Part shown: positions 25,656-34,886 of the stretch, in pieces
Layout: each line of letters begins with the position of its first letter
Position numbering within the stretch: the stretch's first letter is position 1
NCBI GenBank assembly: GCA_035651955.1
Contig: DASRES010000040.1
Span: 1 to 64,000 of the forward strand
Length of the DNA stretch: 64,000 bases
Source: Acidimicrobiia bacterium
Lineage (GTDB): Bacteria; Actinomycetota; Acidimicrobiia; IMCC26256; JAMXLJ01
Direction of reading: 5' to 3'
Notes under the pieces: generated by a model
The model's input: only the letters and a program-made list of their open reading frames with translations
Told to the model about the DNA's origin: nothing
The model's database searches: none
Made by a program: the position numbers and the translations under genes

Positions 25656-26773
25656 GCGCTGCGAAGAAGCGCACGACGCCCAACGCGATCGCGCGTCTCA
25701 ACGACTACGGACAGAGCCCCTGGTACGACAACCTGACCCGCCAGCTCGTCACGTCGGGCGGGCTCGCCCGGATGATCGAGGAGGACGGCATCCGCGGGAT
25801 GACGTCCAACCCGACGATCTTCGAGAAGGCGATGGCGGGTGGCGAGGGCTACGACGAGCAGCTCGCCGACCTCGACCGCCAGGGCGCCGCGATCGACGCG
25901 ATCTACTGGGACCTCGTCACCGACGACATCGCGAACGCCGCCGACACGCTGCGGCCCGTCTACGACGACGCGAACGGCGGCGACGGGTTCGTCTCGGTCG
26001 AGGTTGCGCCCGACCGGGCCCACGAGGTGCAGCCGACCGTCGACCAGGCCCTGTGGCTGCACTCGCGGCTGCACCGCCCGAACGTGATGGTGAAGATCCC
26101 GGCCACGAAGGAAGGGATCCCGGCGATCGAGGCGGTGATCGCGGCCGGTCACAGCGTGAACATCACGCTGATCTTCTCGCTCGACCGCTACTCGGAGGTG
26201 ATCGACGCGTACTTCCGTGGCCTCGAGAAGCTGGCCGAGTCGGGCGGCGAGCTCGCGCGGATCGCGTCGGTCGCGTCGTTCTTCGTCAGCCGCGTCGACA
26301 CCGAGGCGGACCGCAGGTTGCCCGAGGGCAGCCCGCTGCGCGGCAAGGTCGCGGTCGCGAACGCGAAGCTCGCGTACAAGCTGTTCCGCGAGCGGTTCTC
26401 GGGCGAGCGCTGGGACGCGCTCGCCGCGAAGGGCGCACGGCTCCAGCGTCCGCTGTGGGCGTCGACGTCGACGAAGAACCCGGCGTACTCCGACACGCTG
26501 TACGTCGACGAGCTCGTCGGCCGCGACACCGTGAACACGCTCGCGCAGGCGTCGATCGACGCGCTGCGCGACCACGGCAACCCGAAGCCCGACACGGTCG
26601 AGCAGGACGTCGAAGGCGCGGAGCAGGTGATGCGCGACCTCGCCGACGCGGGCGTCGACTACGACGACCTCACCGCGACGATCGAGCGCGAGGGCGTCGA
26701 CGCGTTCGAACGCTCCTACCTGGACTGCCTCGCCACCCTCGACAAGCGCCGCAAGGAGCTGCGCAGCGCGTAG
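25652..26773 (+). CDS. tal: Transaldolase
   Basis: This 373-aa transaldolase exchanges dihydroxyacetone units between sugar phosphates. The Schiff-base lysine is Lys148 in M-V-K-I-P-A-T. The N-terminal M-T-S-N-P-T-I-F-E-K-A block and W-A-S-T-S-T-K-N-P-A-Y are diagnostic. The start ATG 25652 overlaps the tkt stop (ATGA). The actinobacterial tkt-tal-zwf-pgl order is seen, but here interrupted by an inverted gene. A long hairpin terminator follows 19 nt downstream of the stop. Confidence 0.97.
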   Translation: MSAAKKRTTPNAIARLNDYGQSPWYDNLTRQLVTSGGLARMIEEDGIRGMTSNPTIFEKAMAGGEGYDEQLADLDRQGAAIDAIYWDLVTDDIANAADTLRPVYDDANGGDGFVSVEVAPDRAHEVQPTVDQALWLHSRLHRPNVMVKIPATKEGIPAIEAVIAAGHSVNITLIFSLDRYSEVIDAYFRGLEKLAESGGELARIASVASFFVSRVDTEADRRLPEGSPLRGKVAVANAKLAYKLFRERFSGERWDALAAKGARLQRPLWASTSTKNPAYSDTLYVDELVGRDTVNTLAQASIDALRDHGNPKPDTVEQDVEGAEQVMRDLADAGVDYDDLTATIEREGVDAFERSYLDCLATLDKRRKELRSA

Positions 26774-26792
26774 CGCGTCACCACCGTCGGCG

Positions 26793-26838
26793 CGTTGGTA
26801 CACAAGTCGCGCCTATGACCGCGACTTGTGTACCAACG
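26793..26838. terminator. Bidirectional terminator: 19-bp perfect hairpin
   Basis: Arms at 26793-26811 and 26820-26838 are perfect reverse complements, with an 8-nt loop. It sits between tal (ends 26773) and the converging fusion gene (ends 26844). There is no T-tract. The arm sequence is not especially GC-rich for this genome, unlike the other hairpins. Confidence 0.75.
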
Positions 26839-26843
26839 GGGTG

Positions 26844-27908
26844 TCAGGGGTCGGCGAGGGCCGCGGCGTTGCGGAGGTGCTGCGCGAGGTCAGGGATCTG
26901 CGCGTGCGCGTTGAGGCCGCTCGTGTTGGGCATGACGTAGACCGGCGTGCCGTCGAGCGTCGCCGCCTGCACGCCCGCGACCGCGGTGCGGTCGACCGCG
27001 GCGCGCCAACCCGCGAGGCCGACGAGGCACACGACCCGCGGACGCTGCCGCCGCACGAGACGGGTCACGCGGGCGAGCCCGTCGCGGTACTCGTCGGCGC
27101 GCAGCTCCGCCGCGCCGACGGTCGCGCGCTTCACGAGGTCCGTCATGCCGACGTGGTCGACCGTGAGCATCGCGAACGGCTCTCGCGGACGCGTCACGAG
27201 CCCGGCTGCGGTCGCCGCGGGCCAGAACCGGTTGCCCGGACGCGCGAAGCCGATCCCCGCGTCGGCCGCGTAGAGGCTGGGGTTCAAGCCGCAGACGAGG
27301 ACGCGCATCCCGGGGCCGACGATGTCGGGAAGCGTGCGCGCCCGCCGGGCGCGGACGGTGATCCACTCCGGGTCGGCCGACAGGTCGTCCACCGCGAACC
27401 CCGCCCCGACGACGACGTCCCGGAGCGCGTCGGGATCCCACCCCGCGAACGACCGGCCCGGGAAGTCGTCGCGCTCGAGCGTCGCGAACTCGTCGTCGCC
27501 GCGGTGCATCGTCATCTCGAGCGGAGCGCCGACGACCATCGCGTGGTGCAGGTGCGCGAGCGCGACGGGCAAGCGTTGCCGGGGCACGTGCAGGTAGCTC
27601 GCACGTGCCCAACCACCGTGCAGCGTGCCGCGCCGGAACGGGAGCGCCTCGAGATCCGCCTGGACGCGCAACGCGCGCGGCGCCTGCTCGGGGACGAGGT
27701 CGAGCATCGCGCGCGCCGCGTCGAGCGCGACAGCCGGTTCGCCGACGAGCGCGGTGTACGAGCCCGGTCCGCATCCGAGGTCGGCACGCAGCTCGCCGCG
27801 CGCCACTCGCCGCGCGAACGCGCGGGCCCGGTCGGCGAGGCGCGGCGGCCGGCGGGCGTGCCACTCCGCGGCACGTTGCTCGTAGACGTCGACGGTCGTG
27901 CGATCCAC
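26844..27908 (-). CDS. Fusion of SAM methyltransferase and mismatch uracil-DNA glycosylase (Mug/TDG type)
   Basis: Two domains are visible in one uninterrupted frame (numbering from TTG 27920). Residues 1-195 form a class I methyltransferase with the SAM loop A-D-L-G-C-G-P-G-S and a later L-P-F-R-R. Residues 200-358 match Mug/TDG glycosylases: G-L-N-P-S at 211-215, where Asn213 aligns with the water-activating Asn, then A-R-P-G-N-R-F-W and the intercalation-loop motif P-N-T-S-G-L-N. The glycosylase part should remove U or T from G mismatches. What the methyltransferase adds is unknown. GTG 27908 is the preferred start; TTG 27920 would add four residues. It lies inverted inside the pentose phosphate cluster. 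Confidence 0.82.
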   Translation of the reverse strand: MDRTTVDVYEQRAAEWHARRPPRLADRARAFARRVARGELRADLGCGPGSYTALVGEPAVALDAARAMLDLVPEQAPRALRVQADLEALPFRRGTLHGGWARASYLHVPRQRLPVALAHLHHAMVVGAPLEMTMHRGDDEFATLERDDFPGRSFAGWDPDALRDVVVGAGFAVDDLSADPEWITVRARRARTLPDIVGPGMRVLVCGLNPSLYAADAGIGFARPGNRFWPAATAAGLVTRPREPFAMLTVDHVGMTDLVKRATVGAAELRADEYRDGLARVTRLVRRQRPRVVCLVGLAGWRAAVDRTAVAGVQAATLDGTPVYVMPNTSGLNAHAQIPDLAQHLRNAAALADP

Positions 27909-27949
27909 GGCGGAGCCCAACTATGAACGCTGCTCGTTCGGGCGACCCG

Positions 27950-27955
27950 TATCAT
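27950..27955 (+). promoter_or_regulatory. -10 hexamer giving a leaderless zwf mRNA
   Basis: TATCAT lies 8 nt before ATG 27964, with no ribosome site between. It supports this ATG over an in-frame start further upstream. Confidence 0.55.
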
Positions 27956-27963
27956 CGCGTGCG

Positions 27964-29466
27964 ATGACGGTCGCCGACGGTGGGAGCGTCGCGTACTCCG
28001 CGGCGCTCGTCGTGTTCGGTGCGACGGGCGATCTCGCGCACCGCAAGCTGTATCCCGCGCTCGCCTCGCTCGCGTCACGGCACCAGCTCCCGCGGCGCTT
28101 CGCGGTCATCGGCAACGCGCGCACCGAGATGGACGACGACGACTACCGCGACGAGGTGCGCAAGGCGGTCGTCGCCGCGGGAAAGGACCCGTCGGAGCAG
28201 CAGGCGTTCGAGAACCTCGACATCGTCTACCGCTACGTCGCAGGGTCTTTCGACGACCCGTCGACGTTCACGCGCCTCGCGGACGTCCTGCACCAGGTCG
28301 ACGAGCGTCACGGCATCGCGGCGAACCGGCTCTTCTACCTCGCGACGGTGCCGCAGCTGTTCGTGAAGGTCGCCCGTGGGCTCGGCGCCGTCGGCCTCGC
28401 CGACGAGCCGTCCGGCGCGTTCTCGCGCATCATCGTCGAAAAGCCGTTCGGGCACGACCTGCAGTCCGCGCTCGACCTCAACACGCAGCTCCACGAGGTC
28501 TTCGCGGAGCACCAGATCTACCGGATCGACCACTACCTCGCGAAGGAGACCGTCCAGAACATCCTCGCGTTGCGGTTCACGAACGCGATCTTCGAGCCGC
28601 TGTGGAACCGCCGCTACGTCGACCACGTGCAGATCACGGTCGCGGAGCAGCTCGGCGTCGAGCACCGTGGGACGTTCTACGAGCAGGCCGGCGCGCTCCG
28701 CGACATCGTCCAGAACCACGTCCTCCAGGTCCTCGCGCTGACCGCGATGGAGCCGCCGGCGTCGTTCCACGCCGATCCGATCCGCGACGAGAAGGTCAAG
28801 GTCCTGCGCGCGATCCGGCCGTTCGACGGCGTCGGCCTGCGTGATCGCGTCGTGCGCGCGCAGTACAGCGCGGGCGTCGTCGACGGCGAGGCGGTCCCCG
28901 GGTACCGCGAGGAGGAAGGCGTCGGGCGCGAGAGCAAGGTCGAGACGTACCTCGCGCTCCAGCTCGAGATCGACAACTGGCGGTGGGCCGGCGTGCCGTT
29001 CTACGTGCGTACGGGCAAGCGTCTGGCCCGTCGCGTCACCGAGGTCGCGTTGCGGTACCAGAACGTGCCGTTCCTGCCGCTGCCGAAGACGGCGGTGGAC
29101 TCGGTCCACCCGAACGAGATCATCCTGCGCATCCAGCCCGACGAGGGGATCGAGCTGTCGTTCGCGGCCAAGGTGCCGGGATCGCCGTTCCGGGTGCGCA
29201 CGCAGAAGCTCGACTTCTCGTACCGACGGTCGTTCGCGGAGGTCGCGCCCGAGGCGTACGAGCGCGTGCTGTTCGACGCGCTGCTCGGGGACCCGACGCT
29301 GTTCATCCGTGAGGACGAGGTCGAGCAGGCGTGGCGCGTCGTCCAGCCGCTGATCGACGCGTTCCGGGATGACGCGCTGCCGATCGCGTTCTACCCGGCC
29401 GGTACGTGGGGTCCCCGCGAGGCCGACGGTCTCCTCGCCGGCGACGACACCTGGCGCGTCCCGTGA
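27964..29466 (+). CDS. zwf: Glucose-6-phosphate 1-dehydrogenase
   Basis: Zwf oxidises glucose-6-phosphate with NADP, opening the oxidative pentose phosphate branch. The 500-aa protein has the nucleotide loop [10 protein letters not shown] at 19-28 and the catalytic block R-I-D-H-Y-L at 187-192 with His190. [20 protein letters not shown] also matches the family, and [10 protein letters not shown] follows. Its stop overlaps pgl by GTGA. The allosteric partner gene opcA, common beside zwf in actinobacteria, is missing here. Confidence 0.96.
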   Translation: MTVADGGSVAYSAALVVFGATGDLAHRKLYPALASLASRHQLPRRFAVIGNARTEMDDDDYRDEVRKAVVAAGKDPSEQQAFENLDIVYRYVAGSFDDPSTFTRLADVLHQVDERHGIAANRLFYLATVPQLFVKVARGLGAVGLADEPSGAFSRIIVEKPFGHDLQSALDLNTQLHEVFAEHQIYRIDHYLAKETVQNILALRFTNAIFEPLWNRRYVDHVQITVAEQLGVEHRGTFYEQAGALRDIVQNHVLQVLALTAMEPPASFHADPIRDEKVKVLRAIRPFDGVGLRDRVVRAQYSAGVVDGEAVPGYREEEGVGRESKVETYLALQLEIDNWRWAGVPFYVRTGKRLARRVTEVALRYQNVPFLPLPKTAVDSVHPNEIILRIQPDEGIELSFAAKVPGSPFRVRTQKLDFSYRRSFAEVAPEAYERVLFDALLGDPTLFIREDEVEQAWRVVQPLIDAFRDDALPIAFYPAGTWGPREADGLLAGDDTWRVP

Positions 29467-30119
29467 AGGAGAGTGGCCTGCCCGGCGAGGTGCGCGTCGT
29501 CGAGCACGTGCCGCAGTCGTTCGCGGCGCTCGTCGCCGAGGAGGCGCCCCGGTCGATCGCGCTGTCCGGCGGCGACCTCGCCCGCCGTTGCTACGAGCTG
29601 CTCGCGGTCGCCGACGTCCAGTGGGGGTCGGTCGACGTGTACTTCGGCGACGAGCGCTGGGTGCCGGTCAGCGATCCCGACTCCAACGAGGGCATGGCCC
29701 GCTTCGCGTTCGTCGACACCGTCGAGCCGCGCGAGGTGTTCTCGCTCCGGCACGCCGGCGACACGATCGACGCCGCCGCGGACGCATACGACGACCTGAT
29801 CCGAACGTCACCTGCGATCGATCTCGTGCACCTCGGCCTCGGGCCCGACGGGCACACGGCGTCGCTCTTCCCCGGGACGCGGGCCGTCGATGTGCGCGAC
29901 CGCTTCGTCGTCACGAACGGCGACAACCTGCACCCGCACCCTCGTCTGACGTTCACGTTCCCCGCGATCGAGCGCGCGCGGCTCGTCGTCGTCACCGTCG
30001 ACGGGCACGAGAAGCGCGAGGCGATCGCGCGGATCCGCGCGGGCGAGGACCTGCCCGGCGCACGGATCCGCGCGGAGCGCGTCATCTGGCTCGGCGACGA
30101 CGCCGCGCTCGGCCGCTGA
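29463..30119 (+). CDS. pgl: 6-phosphogluconolactonase
   Basis: Pgl hydrolyses 6-phosphogluconolactone, the product of Zwf. The 218-aa protein has [19 protein letters not shown], and [15 protein letters not shown], the family signature with the catalytic histidine. The start is GTG 29463 in a GTGA overlap with zwf; a longer frame upstream only mirrors zwf. It ends before a hairpin and a converging acyl-CoA dehydrogenase gene. Confidence 0.95.
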   Translation: MKESGLPGEVRVVEHVPQSFAALVAEEAPRSIALSGGDLARRCYELLAVADVQWGSVDVYFGDERWVPVSDPDSNEGMARFAFVDTVEPREVFSLRHAGDTIDAAADAYDDLIRTSPAIDLVHLGLGPDGHTASLFPGTRAVDVRDRFVVTNGDNLHPHPRLTFTFPAIERARLVVVTVDGHEKREAIARIRAGEDLPGARIRAERVIWLGDDAALGR

Positions 30120-30129
30120 GCCGACCCCA

Positions 30130-30182
30130 GCGTCCATGCGTCGCTGAGCGTTGCTCTACGACGTCGAACGACGCATGAACGC
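30130..30182. terminator. Imperfect hairpin between converging pgl and acyl-CoA dehydrogenase genes
   Basis: Arms at 30130-30143 and 30169-30182 pair over 14 nt with one mismatch. Between them a smaller GAGC/GCTC hairpin can form at 30146-30156. It probably ends both transcripts. No T-tract is present. Confidence 0.5.
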
Positions 30183-30187
30183 CTCGG

Positions 30188-31333
30188 TCAGTCGCCCCAG
30201 CGCGGGAGCGACTCGGGCTCGATGCCGAGCGCGTCGCGACCGAGGCCCTCGAGCGCGAGGTCGTTGGGGGGCGGGTGCAGCGGTCCGGCCTGCACGTCGC
30301 GGAACATCCGCTCGATGGGCAGGCGGCGGTAGACGCCGGATCCGCCCACCATGCGGAAGCACCGGTCGACGGCCGCGACGGCCGCGTTCGTCACGAAGTA
30401 CTTGACCGCGACGACGTCGGCCGGTGGCAGCACCTCGCCGCGCCGGCGCCGGATCGTCTCGAACAGCAACGAGCGCGCCGCGCGCAGCTGTGTCTCGACC
30501 TCACCGGCGCCGAAGATCATGCCCGGCTGCCGGCCGAGCGGGTGCTCCATGCCCGCGAGCTTGCGGTTCGCGACGTAGCCGAACGTGAAGCGCGCGGCGG
30601 CCTCGGCGAGACCGAGGTAGACGGCCGACAGCGTGCACGCGAACCACGACAGCATCGCCTCGCTGCGCCGGTCCCACATTGACCACGGCGCGCCGACCTG
30701 GCCCATCACCTCGGGCACGAACACGTCGTCGAAGATGACGTCCCACGAGCCGGTGCCCCGCATCGACATCGTGTCCCAGGTGTCGACGAACGACAGGCCG
30801 GGTGCCTCCCGCCCGATCGCGAACAGCAGCAGCCCGGAGCCGTCGGTGAGCCCGGCCGTCCCGTAGAACACGTCGAGGACGGGGGCGAGCGAGCAGAACG
30901 CCTTGCGCCCCTTGATGCGGTAGCCGCCGTCGACGCGCTCCGCCGGAGTGGAGGACGCGCGCACGTTCAGACCCGTCGCGGCGTCGGTGAAGCTGCCGCC
31001 GACCACGACTCCCTGGCCCGCGAGGCGCAGGACCATCTCCGCTTCGGGTGCGCCCTCCGCGAGGGACTCGGCCGCGGCGCCGAGCCCGAACAGGTGCATG
31101 TTCACCGCGAGCGCGGTCGACGCGCAGCCGCCCGCGAGGATCCGCTGCGCGTTGCACACGGTCTCGAGATCGGCGCCGATCCCGCCGAGCTCCGCGGGGA
31201 CGGGCAACGTCAGGTAGCCGCGCTCCTTGAGCAGCTCGACGTTCTCGGTCGGGAAGCGTCCTTCGCGGTCCACCTCGGCCGCCCGCTCCCCCAGCTCGCG
31301 TGCCAGCTCCTCGGCCAGCGCGGTGACGTCCAT
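30188..31333 (-). CDS. Acyl-CoA dehydrogenase-family flavoprotein
   Basis: The 381-aa protein has the ACAD layout: N-terminal helices (E-R-G-Y-L-T-L-P-V-P-A-E-L-G-G), the flavin-binding strand region (G-G-S-F-T-D-A-A-T-G), G-Y-R-I-K-G-R-K-A-F, and M-S-M-R-G-T-G-S-W-D. It has a helical C-terminal domain with F-R-M-V-G-G-S-G-V-Y-R-R. It may be a true dehydrogenase or one of the related flavin-dependent monooxygenases (DszC-like); the catalytic glutamate could not be assigned with confidence. It stands alone, divergent from fbiC. Confidence 0.8.
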   Translation of the reverse strand: MDVTALAEELARELGERAAEVDREGRFPTENVELLKERGYLTLPVPAELGGIGADLETVCNAQRILAGGCASTALAVNMHLFGLGAAAESLAEGAPEAEMVLRLAGQGVVVGGSFTDAATGLNVRASSTPAERVDGGYRIKGRKAFCSLAPVLDVFYGTAGLTDGSGLLLFAIGREAPGLSFVDTWDTMSMRGTGSWDVIFDDVFVPEVMGQVGAPWSMWDRRSEAMLSWFACTLSAVYLGLAEAAARFTFGYVANRKLAGMEHPLGRQPGMIFGAGEVETQLRAARSLLFETIRRRRGEVLPPADVVAVKYFVTNAAVAAVDRCFRMVGGSGVYRRLPIERMFRDVQAGPLHPPPNDLALEGLGRDALGIEPESLPRWGD

Positions 31334-31340
31334 ACCTATG

Positions 31341-31421
31341 GCTTCGCTTCCGCTCCGCTACTTCGGCTTCGCCTCACCGCTTCGCTCACTCCGCCCGCTC
31401 GCTCGACTTCGCTCGCTCGCC
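31341..31421. repeat. Low-complexity TTCGCT/CTCGCT-rich stretch upstream of an acyl-CoA dehydrogenase gene
   Basis: About 80 nt are built from variants of GCTTCGC and TCGCTCG; on the minus strand this reads GAGCGAAGC-like units in the 5' leader of the dehydrogenase gene. It is strand-asymmetric and pyrimidine-rich on the plus strand. It may affect transcript structure, or may be a simple-sequence remnant. Confidence 0.55.
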
Positions 31422-31484
31422 TGTGGCGCGAGCGCCGACTCTAGCCAGAGCCCCGCGAGCAACCGGGAGGGCTCGTGCGGCGCG

Positions 31485-31490
31485 TAGTCT
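31485..31490 (+). promoter_or_regulatory. -10 hexamer giving a leaderless fbiC mRNA
   Basis: TAGTCT lies 7 nt before ATG 31498 and no ribosome site intervenes. The frame stays open upstream to 31423, but this promoter favours the ATG. Confidence 0.6.
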
Positions 31491-31497
31491 CGCCTGC

Positions 31498-33861
31498 ATG
31501 CTCGCTGACTCGGACGTCCAGGAGCTGCTGCACGCGCCGCTCGAGGACCTGATGCGCGAGGCGGCGCGGCTCCGCGACGCCGGGCACGGCGCGCGCATGA
31601 CGTTCTCACCGAAGGTGTTCGTCCCCCTGACGATGCTCTGTCGCGACCGCTGCGGCTACTGCACGTTCGCGAAGGCACCGGCGCGCATCGAGTCGCCGTA
31701 CCTCGAGCTCGACAACGTGCTCGCGATCGCGCGCGACGGCGCGGCGCAGGGCTGTCACGAGGTGCTGTTCACGCTGGGTGAAGCACCCGAGGCGCGCTAC
31801 CCGGTGGCGCGCGACTGGCTCGCGCGCCACGGCTACACGTCGACGGTCGACTACCTCGTCGCCGCGGCGAAGGCGGTCCTCGACGAGACCGGTCTGCTCC
31901 CCCACGCGAACGCCGGCGCGCTCGCACGCGACGAGCTCGAACGCCTCCGGGTCGTCAGCCCGTCACAGGGGATGATGATCGAGACGCTCGCCGCGCGCCT
32001 CGGCGAGCCGGGTGGTCCCCACCACGCCGCCCCCGACAAGACGCCGGAACGGCGGCTCGCGACCCTCGACGCCGCGGGCGCCGCGCGCATCCCGTTCACG
32101 ACCGGGATCCTGGTCGGGATCGGCGAGACACGGGAGGAGCGGCTCGACGCGTTGCGGGCGATCGCAGACGCACACGAGCGCCACGGTCACGTGCAGGAGG
32201 TGATCGTCCAGAACTTCCTGCCCAAGCCGGGGACCGCGATGCACCGCGCACCGGCATGCGACCGCGACGAGCTCCTCTGGACGATCGCGGTCGCGCGCCT
32301 CGTGCTCGGCGCGCACGCGCACCTGCAGGCGCCGCCGAACCTGTCCGCGCCCGACGAGCTCGCGGCCCTGGTCGCGGCGGGCATCGACGACTGGGGCGGA
32401 ATCTCGCCCGTCACGCCCGACCACGTGAACCCCGAACGTCCGTGGCCCGCGCTCGACGTGCTGCGCGACGCGACCGAAGCCGCCGGCAAGCGGCTCGCGC
32501 CGCGGCTCACCGTCTACCCCGAGTACGTGGCCGACGCGGAGACGTGGCTGCATCCCGACGTGCGGTTCGCGGTGCTCGTGCGGTCCGACGCCGAAGGTCT
32601 CGCACGCGACAGCGCGTGGGTGTCGGGAGGTGACGTGCCGCCGCCGTCGCTGCTCGGCTCGCACGGGCGCGCCGCGACACCGGTCGCCGAGGTCCTCGAC
32701 GGCGTGACGCGCGGCGAGGAGGTCGGTGTCGACGAGATCGTCACGTTGCTCGGCGCGCGCGGCAGCGACGTGCGGGCGGTGTGCGCGGTCGCCGACGAGC
32801 TGCGTCGCGAGACCGTGGGCGACGCGGTGACGTTCGTCCGCAACCGCAACATCAATTACACGAACGTCTGCACGTTCAAGTGCCGGTTCTGCGCCTTCTC
32901 GAAGGGCCCGCTCTCCCTCAACCTGCGCGGGACCCCGTACCTGCTCGACCTCGAGGAGATCCAGCGGCGCGTCGTCGAGGCCGTCGAGTGCGGCGCGACG
33001 GAGGTGTGCCTGCAGGGCGGCATCCACCCCGACTTCGACGGCGACTACTACCTCGCCGTCGCGCGCGCCGTGAAGGAGGTCGCGCCGCAGATCCACGTGC
33101 ACGGCTTCACCGCGCTCGAGGTGACCGAGGGCGCGCGCCGTCTCGGCATGCCGCTGCGCGACTACCTCGTGCTCGCCAAGGACGCCGGGCTCTCGACCCT
33201 GCCCGGCACCGCGGCCGAGATCCTGGACGACGAGGTACGAGCCGTCATCTGTCCCGACAAGGTGACGACCGACGAGTGGCTCGACGCGCACCGCACCGCG
33301 CACGAGGTCGGGCTGCGATCCAACGTGACGATCATGTTCGGCCACGTCGAGCGACCCGTCCACGTCGCCCGTCACCTCGTGCGCACACGTGCGCTGCAGA
33401 AGGAGACGGGCGGGTTCACCGAGTTCGTGCCGTTGCCGTTCGTGCACATGGCGACGCCGCTGTTCCTGCAGCACAAGGCGCGTCCCGGGCCGACGTTCCG
33501 CGAGGCGTTGCTCATCCACGCGGTCGGCCGCATCGCGTACCGGGGGTGGATCGACAACGTGCAGGTGTCGTGGGTGAAGATGGGGGTGCGCGGCGCGCGC
33601 CAGGCGCTCCTCGCCGGGTGCAACGACATGGGCGGCACGTTGATGGACGAGAACATCTCGCGCGCGGCGGGCGCGAGCCACGGTCAGGAGCTCGACGACA
33701 CCGAGCTGCGCGAGATCGTGGAGCCGCTCGGCCGGCGTCTCGAGCAGCGGACCACTCTGTACGGGCGGGTCACGACGGTCGGTCGGCGCCTGCGTCCGGT
33801 CGACGACGCCGCGCCCGTCCCCGTCGAGCTGCGGCCGCGCCCGGCCGGCGTGACGACGTGA
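31498..33861 (+). CDS. fbiC: FO synthase FbiC (CofG-CofH fusion)
   Basis: FbiC makes the deazaflavin chromophore (FO) of coenzyme F420 from tyrosine and a pyrimidine intermediate. The 787-aa protein holds two radical-SAM domains. The CofG-like N-terminal half has Cys48-x3-Cys52-x2-Cys55. The CofH-like C-terminal half has Cys458-x3-Cys462-x2-Cys465, followed by L-Q-G-G-I-H-P. A single fused gene is the actinobacterial form. It implies F420-dependent enzymes in the cell, and several candidates occur in this window. The PfkB kinase gene follows with a GTGA overlap. Confidence 0.97.
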   Translation: MLADSDVQELLHAPLEDLMREAARLRDAGHGARMTFSPKVFVPLTMLCRDRCGYCTFAKAPARIESPYLELDNVLAIARDGAAQGCHEVLFTLGEAPEARYPVARDWLARHGYTSTVDYLVAAAKAVLDETGLLPHANAGALARDELERLRVVSPSQGMMIETLAARLGEPGGPHHAAPDKTPERRLATLDAAGAARIPFTTGILVGIGETREERLDALRAIADAHERHGHVQEVIVQNFLPKPGTAMHRAPACDRDELLWTIAVARLVLGAHAHLQAPPNLSAPDELAALVAAGIDDWGGISPVTPDHVNPERPWPALDVLRDATEAAGKRLAPRLTVYPEYVADAETWLHPDVRFAVLVRSDAEGLARDSAWVSGGDVPPPSLLGSHGRAATPVAEVLDGVTRGEEVGVDEIVTLLGARGSDVRAVCAVADELRRETVGDAVTFVRNRNINYTNVCTFKCRFCAFSKGPLSLNLRGTPYLLDLEEIQRRVVEAVECGATEVCLQGGIHPDFDGDYYLAVARAVKEVAPQIHVHGFTALEVTEGARRLGMPLRDYLVLAKDAGLSTLPGTAAEILDDEVRAVICPDKVTTDEWLDAHRTAHEVGLRSNVTIMFGHVERPVHVARHLVRTRALQKETGGFTEFVPLPFVHMATPLFLQHKARPGPTFREALLIHAVGRIAYRGWIDNVQVSWVKMGVRGARQALLAGCNDMGGTLMDENISRAAGASHGQELDDTELREIVEPLGRRLEQRTTLYGRVTTVGRRLRPVDDAAPVPVELRPRPAGVTT

Positions 33862-34868
33862 CCGAGCGAGCCGAGCTCCCCGAACGGCTCGACGTCGTCG
33901 GCGTCGGCAACGCGCTGGTCGACGTGCTCAGCCACGAGACCGACGCCGTCATCGCGCGCCTCGGGCTCGCCAAGGGCGTCATGACGATGGTCCAGCACGG
34001 CGACGTCGAGCGCATCTACGCCGCGCAGGGCACGACCACCGAGCTCTCCGGCGGATCGACGGCGAACACGATCGCGGGCCTGGCGTCGTTCGGCGCGGCG
34101 GTCGGCTTCGTCGGCAAGGTCGCGGACGACGAGTTCGGGAAGGTGTTCGCGCACGACCTCGGCGCGCTCGGCGTCTGGTACGCGACGCCGCCAGCCACGG
34201 ACGGTCGCGCGACGGGCCGCTGTCACATCATGGTGACGCCCGACGCCGAGCGCACGATGTGCACGTATCTCGGGGTCGCGAGCGATCTCACGCCCGCCGA
34301 CGTCGACGCCGACCTGCTGACGCGCGCGGCCGTGACGTACCTCGAGGGCTACCTGTTCGACCAGCCCGCCGCGAAGGCCGCGTTCCGCGCCGCCGCCGAG
34401 ACCGCGCACCGCGCCGGACGGCAGGTCGCGCTGACCCTGTCCGACCCGTTCTGCGTCAACCGCCACCGCGCCGAGTTCGCCGAGCTGGTCGAGCACGGTG
34501 TCGACCTCCTCTTCGCGAACGAGGAGGAGATCCTCTCGCTGTACGAGACGGATGCGTTCGACGACGCCGTCGCGCGCGTGCGCGCACACACCGAGATCGC
34601 GGCACTGACGCGCAGCGCCCGAGGATCGGTGATCGTGACCGGCGAGGGCGTGCAGGAGGTCCCGTCGGTGCCTGTCGAGCAGCTCGTCGACACGACCGGA
34701 GCCGGCGACCAGTACGCCGCCGGGTTCCTCTACGGGCTCACGCACGGCCGGGACCTCGTGACGTGCGGCCGGCTCGGCTCGCTCGCGGCGTCCGAGGTGA
34801 TCGCGCATCTCGGGCCGCGTCCGGCGACGTCGCTCGCGCAGCTCGCCGCACGGAACGGCCTCGCCTGA
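33858..34868 (+). CDS. PfkB-family kinase, adenosine kinase-like
   Basis: This encodes 336 aa of the ribokinase fold. The N-terminal signature L-S-G-G-S-T-A-N-T-I-A-G-L-A and the C-terminal D-T-T-G-A-G-D-Q-Y-A-A-G-F, with its catalytic Asp, are intact. The N-terminal V-G-V-G-N-A-L-V-D-V and the M-T-M-V region resemble bacterial adenosine kinases, but other nucleoside or sugar substrates are possible. Because its start overlaps fbiC (GTGA) it is co-translated with it, though no link to F420 synthesis is known. Confidence 0.85.
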   Translation: MTERAELPERLDVVGVGNALVDVLSHETDAVIARLGLAKGVMTMVQHGDVERIYAAQGTTTELSGGSTANTIAGLASFGAAVGFVGKVADDEFGKVFAHDLGALGVWYATPPATDGRATGRCHIMVTPDAERTMCTYLGVASDLTPADVDADLLTRAAVTYLEGYLFDQPAAKAAFRAAAETAHRAGRQVALTLSDPFCVNRHRAEFAELVEHGVDLLFANEEEILSLYETDAFDDAVARVRAHTEIAALTRSARGSVIVTGEGVQEVPSVPVEQLVDTTGAGDQYAAGFLYGLTHGRDLVTCGRLGSLAASEVIAHLGPRPATSLAQLAARNGLA

Positions 34869-34872
34869 CCGG

Positions 34873-34878
34873 TACCCT
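34873..34878 (+). promoter_or_regulatory. -10 hexamer giving a leaderless LOG-family mRNA
   Basis: TACCCT lies 8 nt before ATG 34887, just after the kinase stop. No ribosome site is visible. Confidence 0.5.
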
Positions 34879-34886
34879 GATGCGCC

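Noticed and set aside
31498-34868. The PfkB kinase as an F420-pathway enzyme
   Set aside because: It overlaps fbiC, but its motifs are those of adenosine/sugar kinases and no kinase of this type is known in F420 synthesis.
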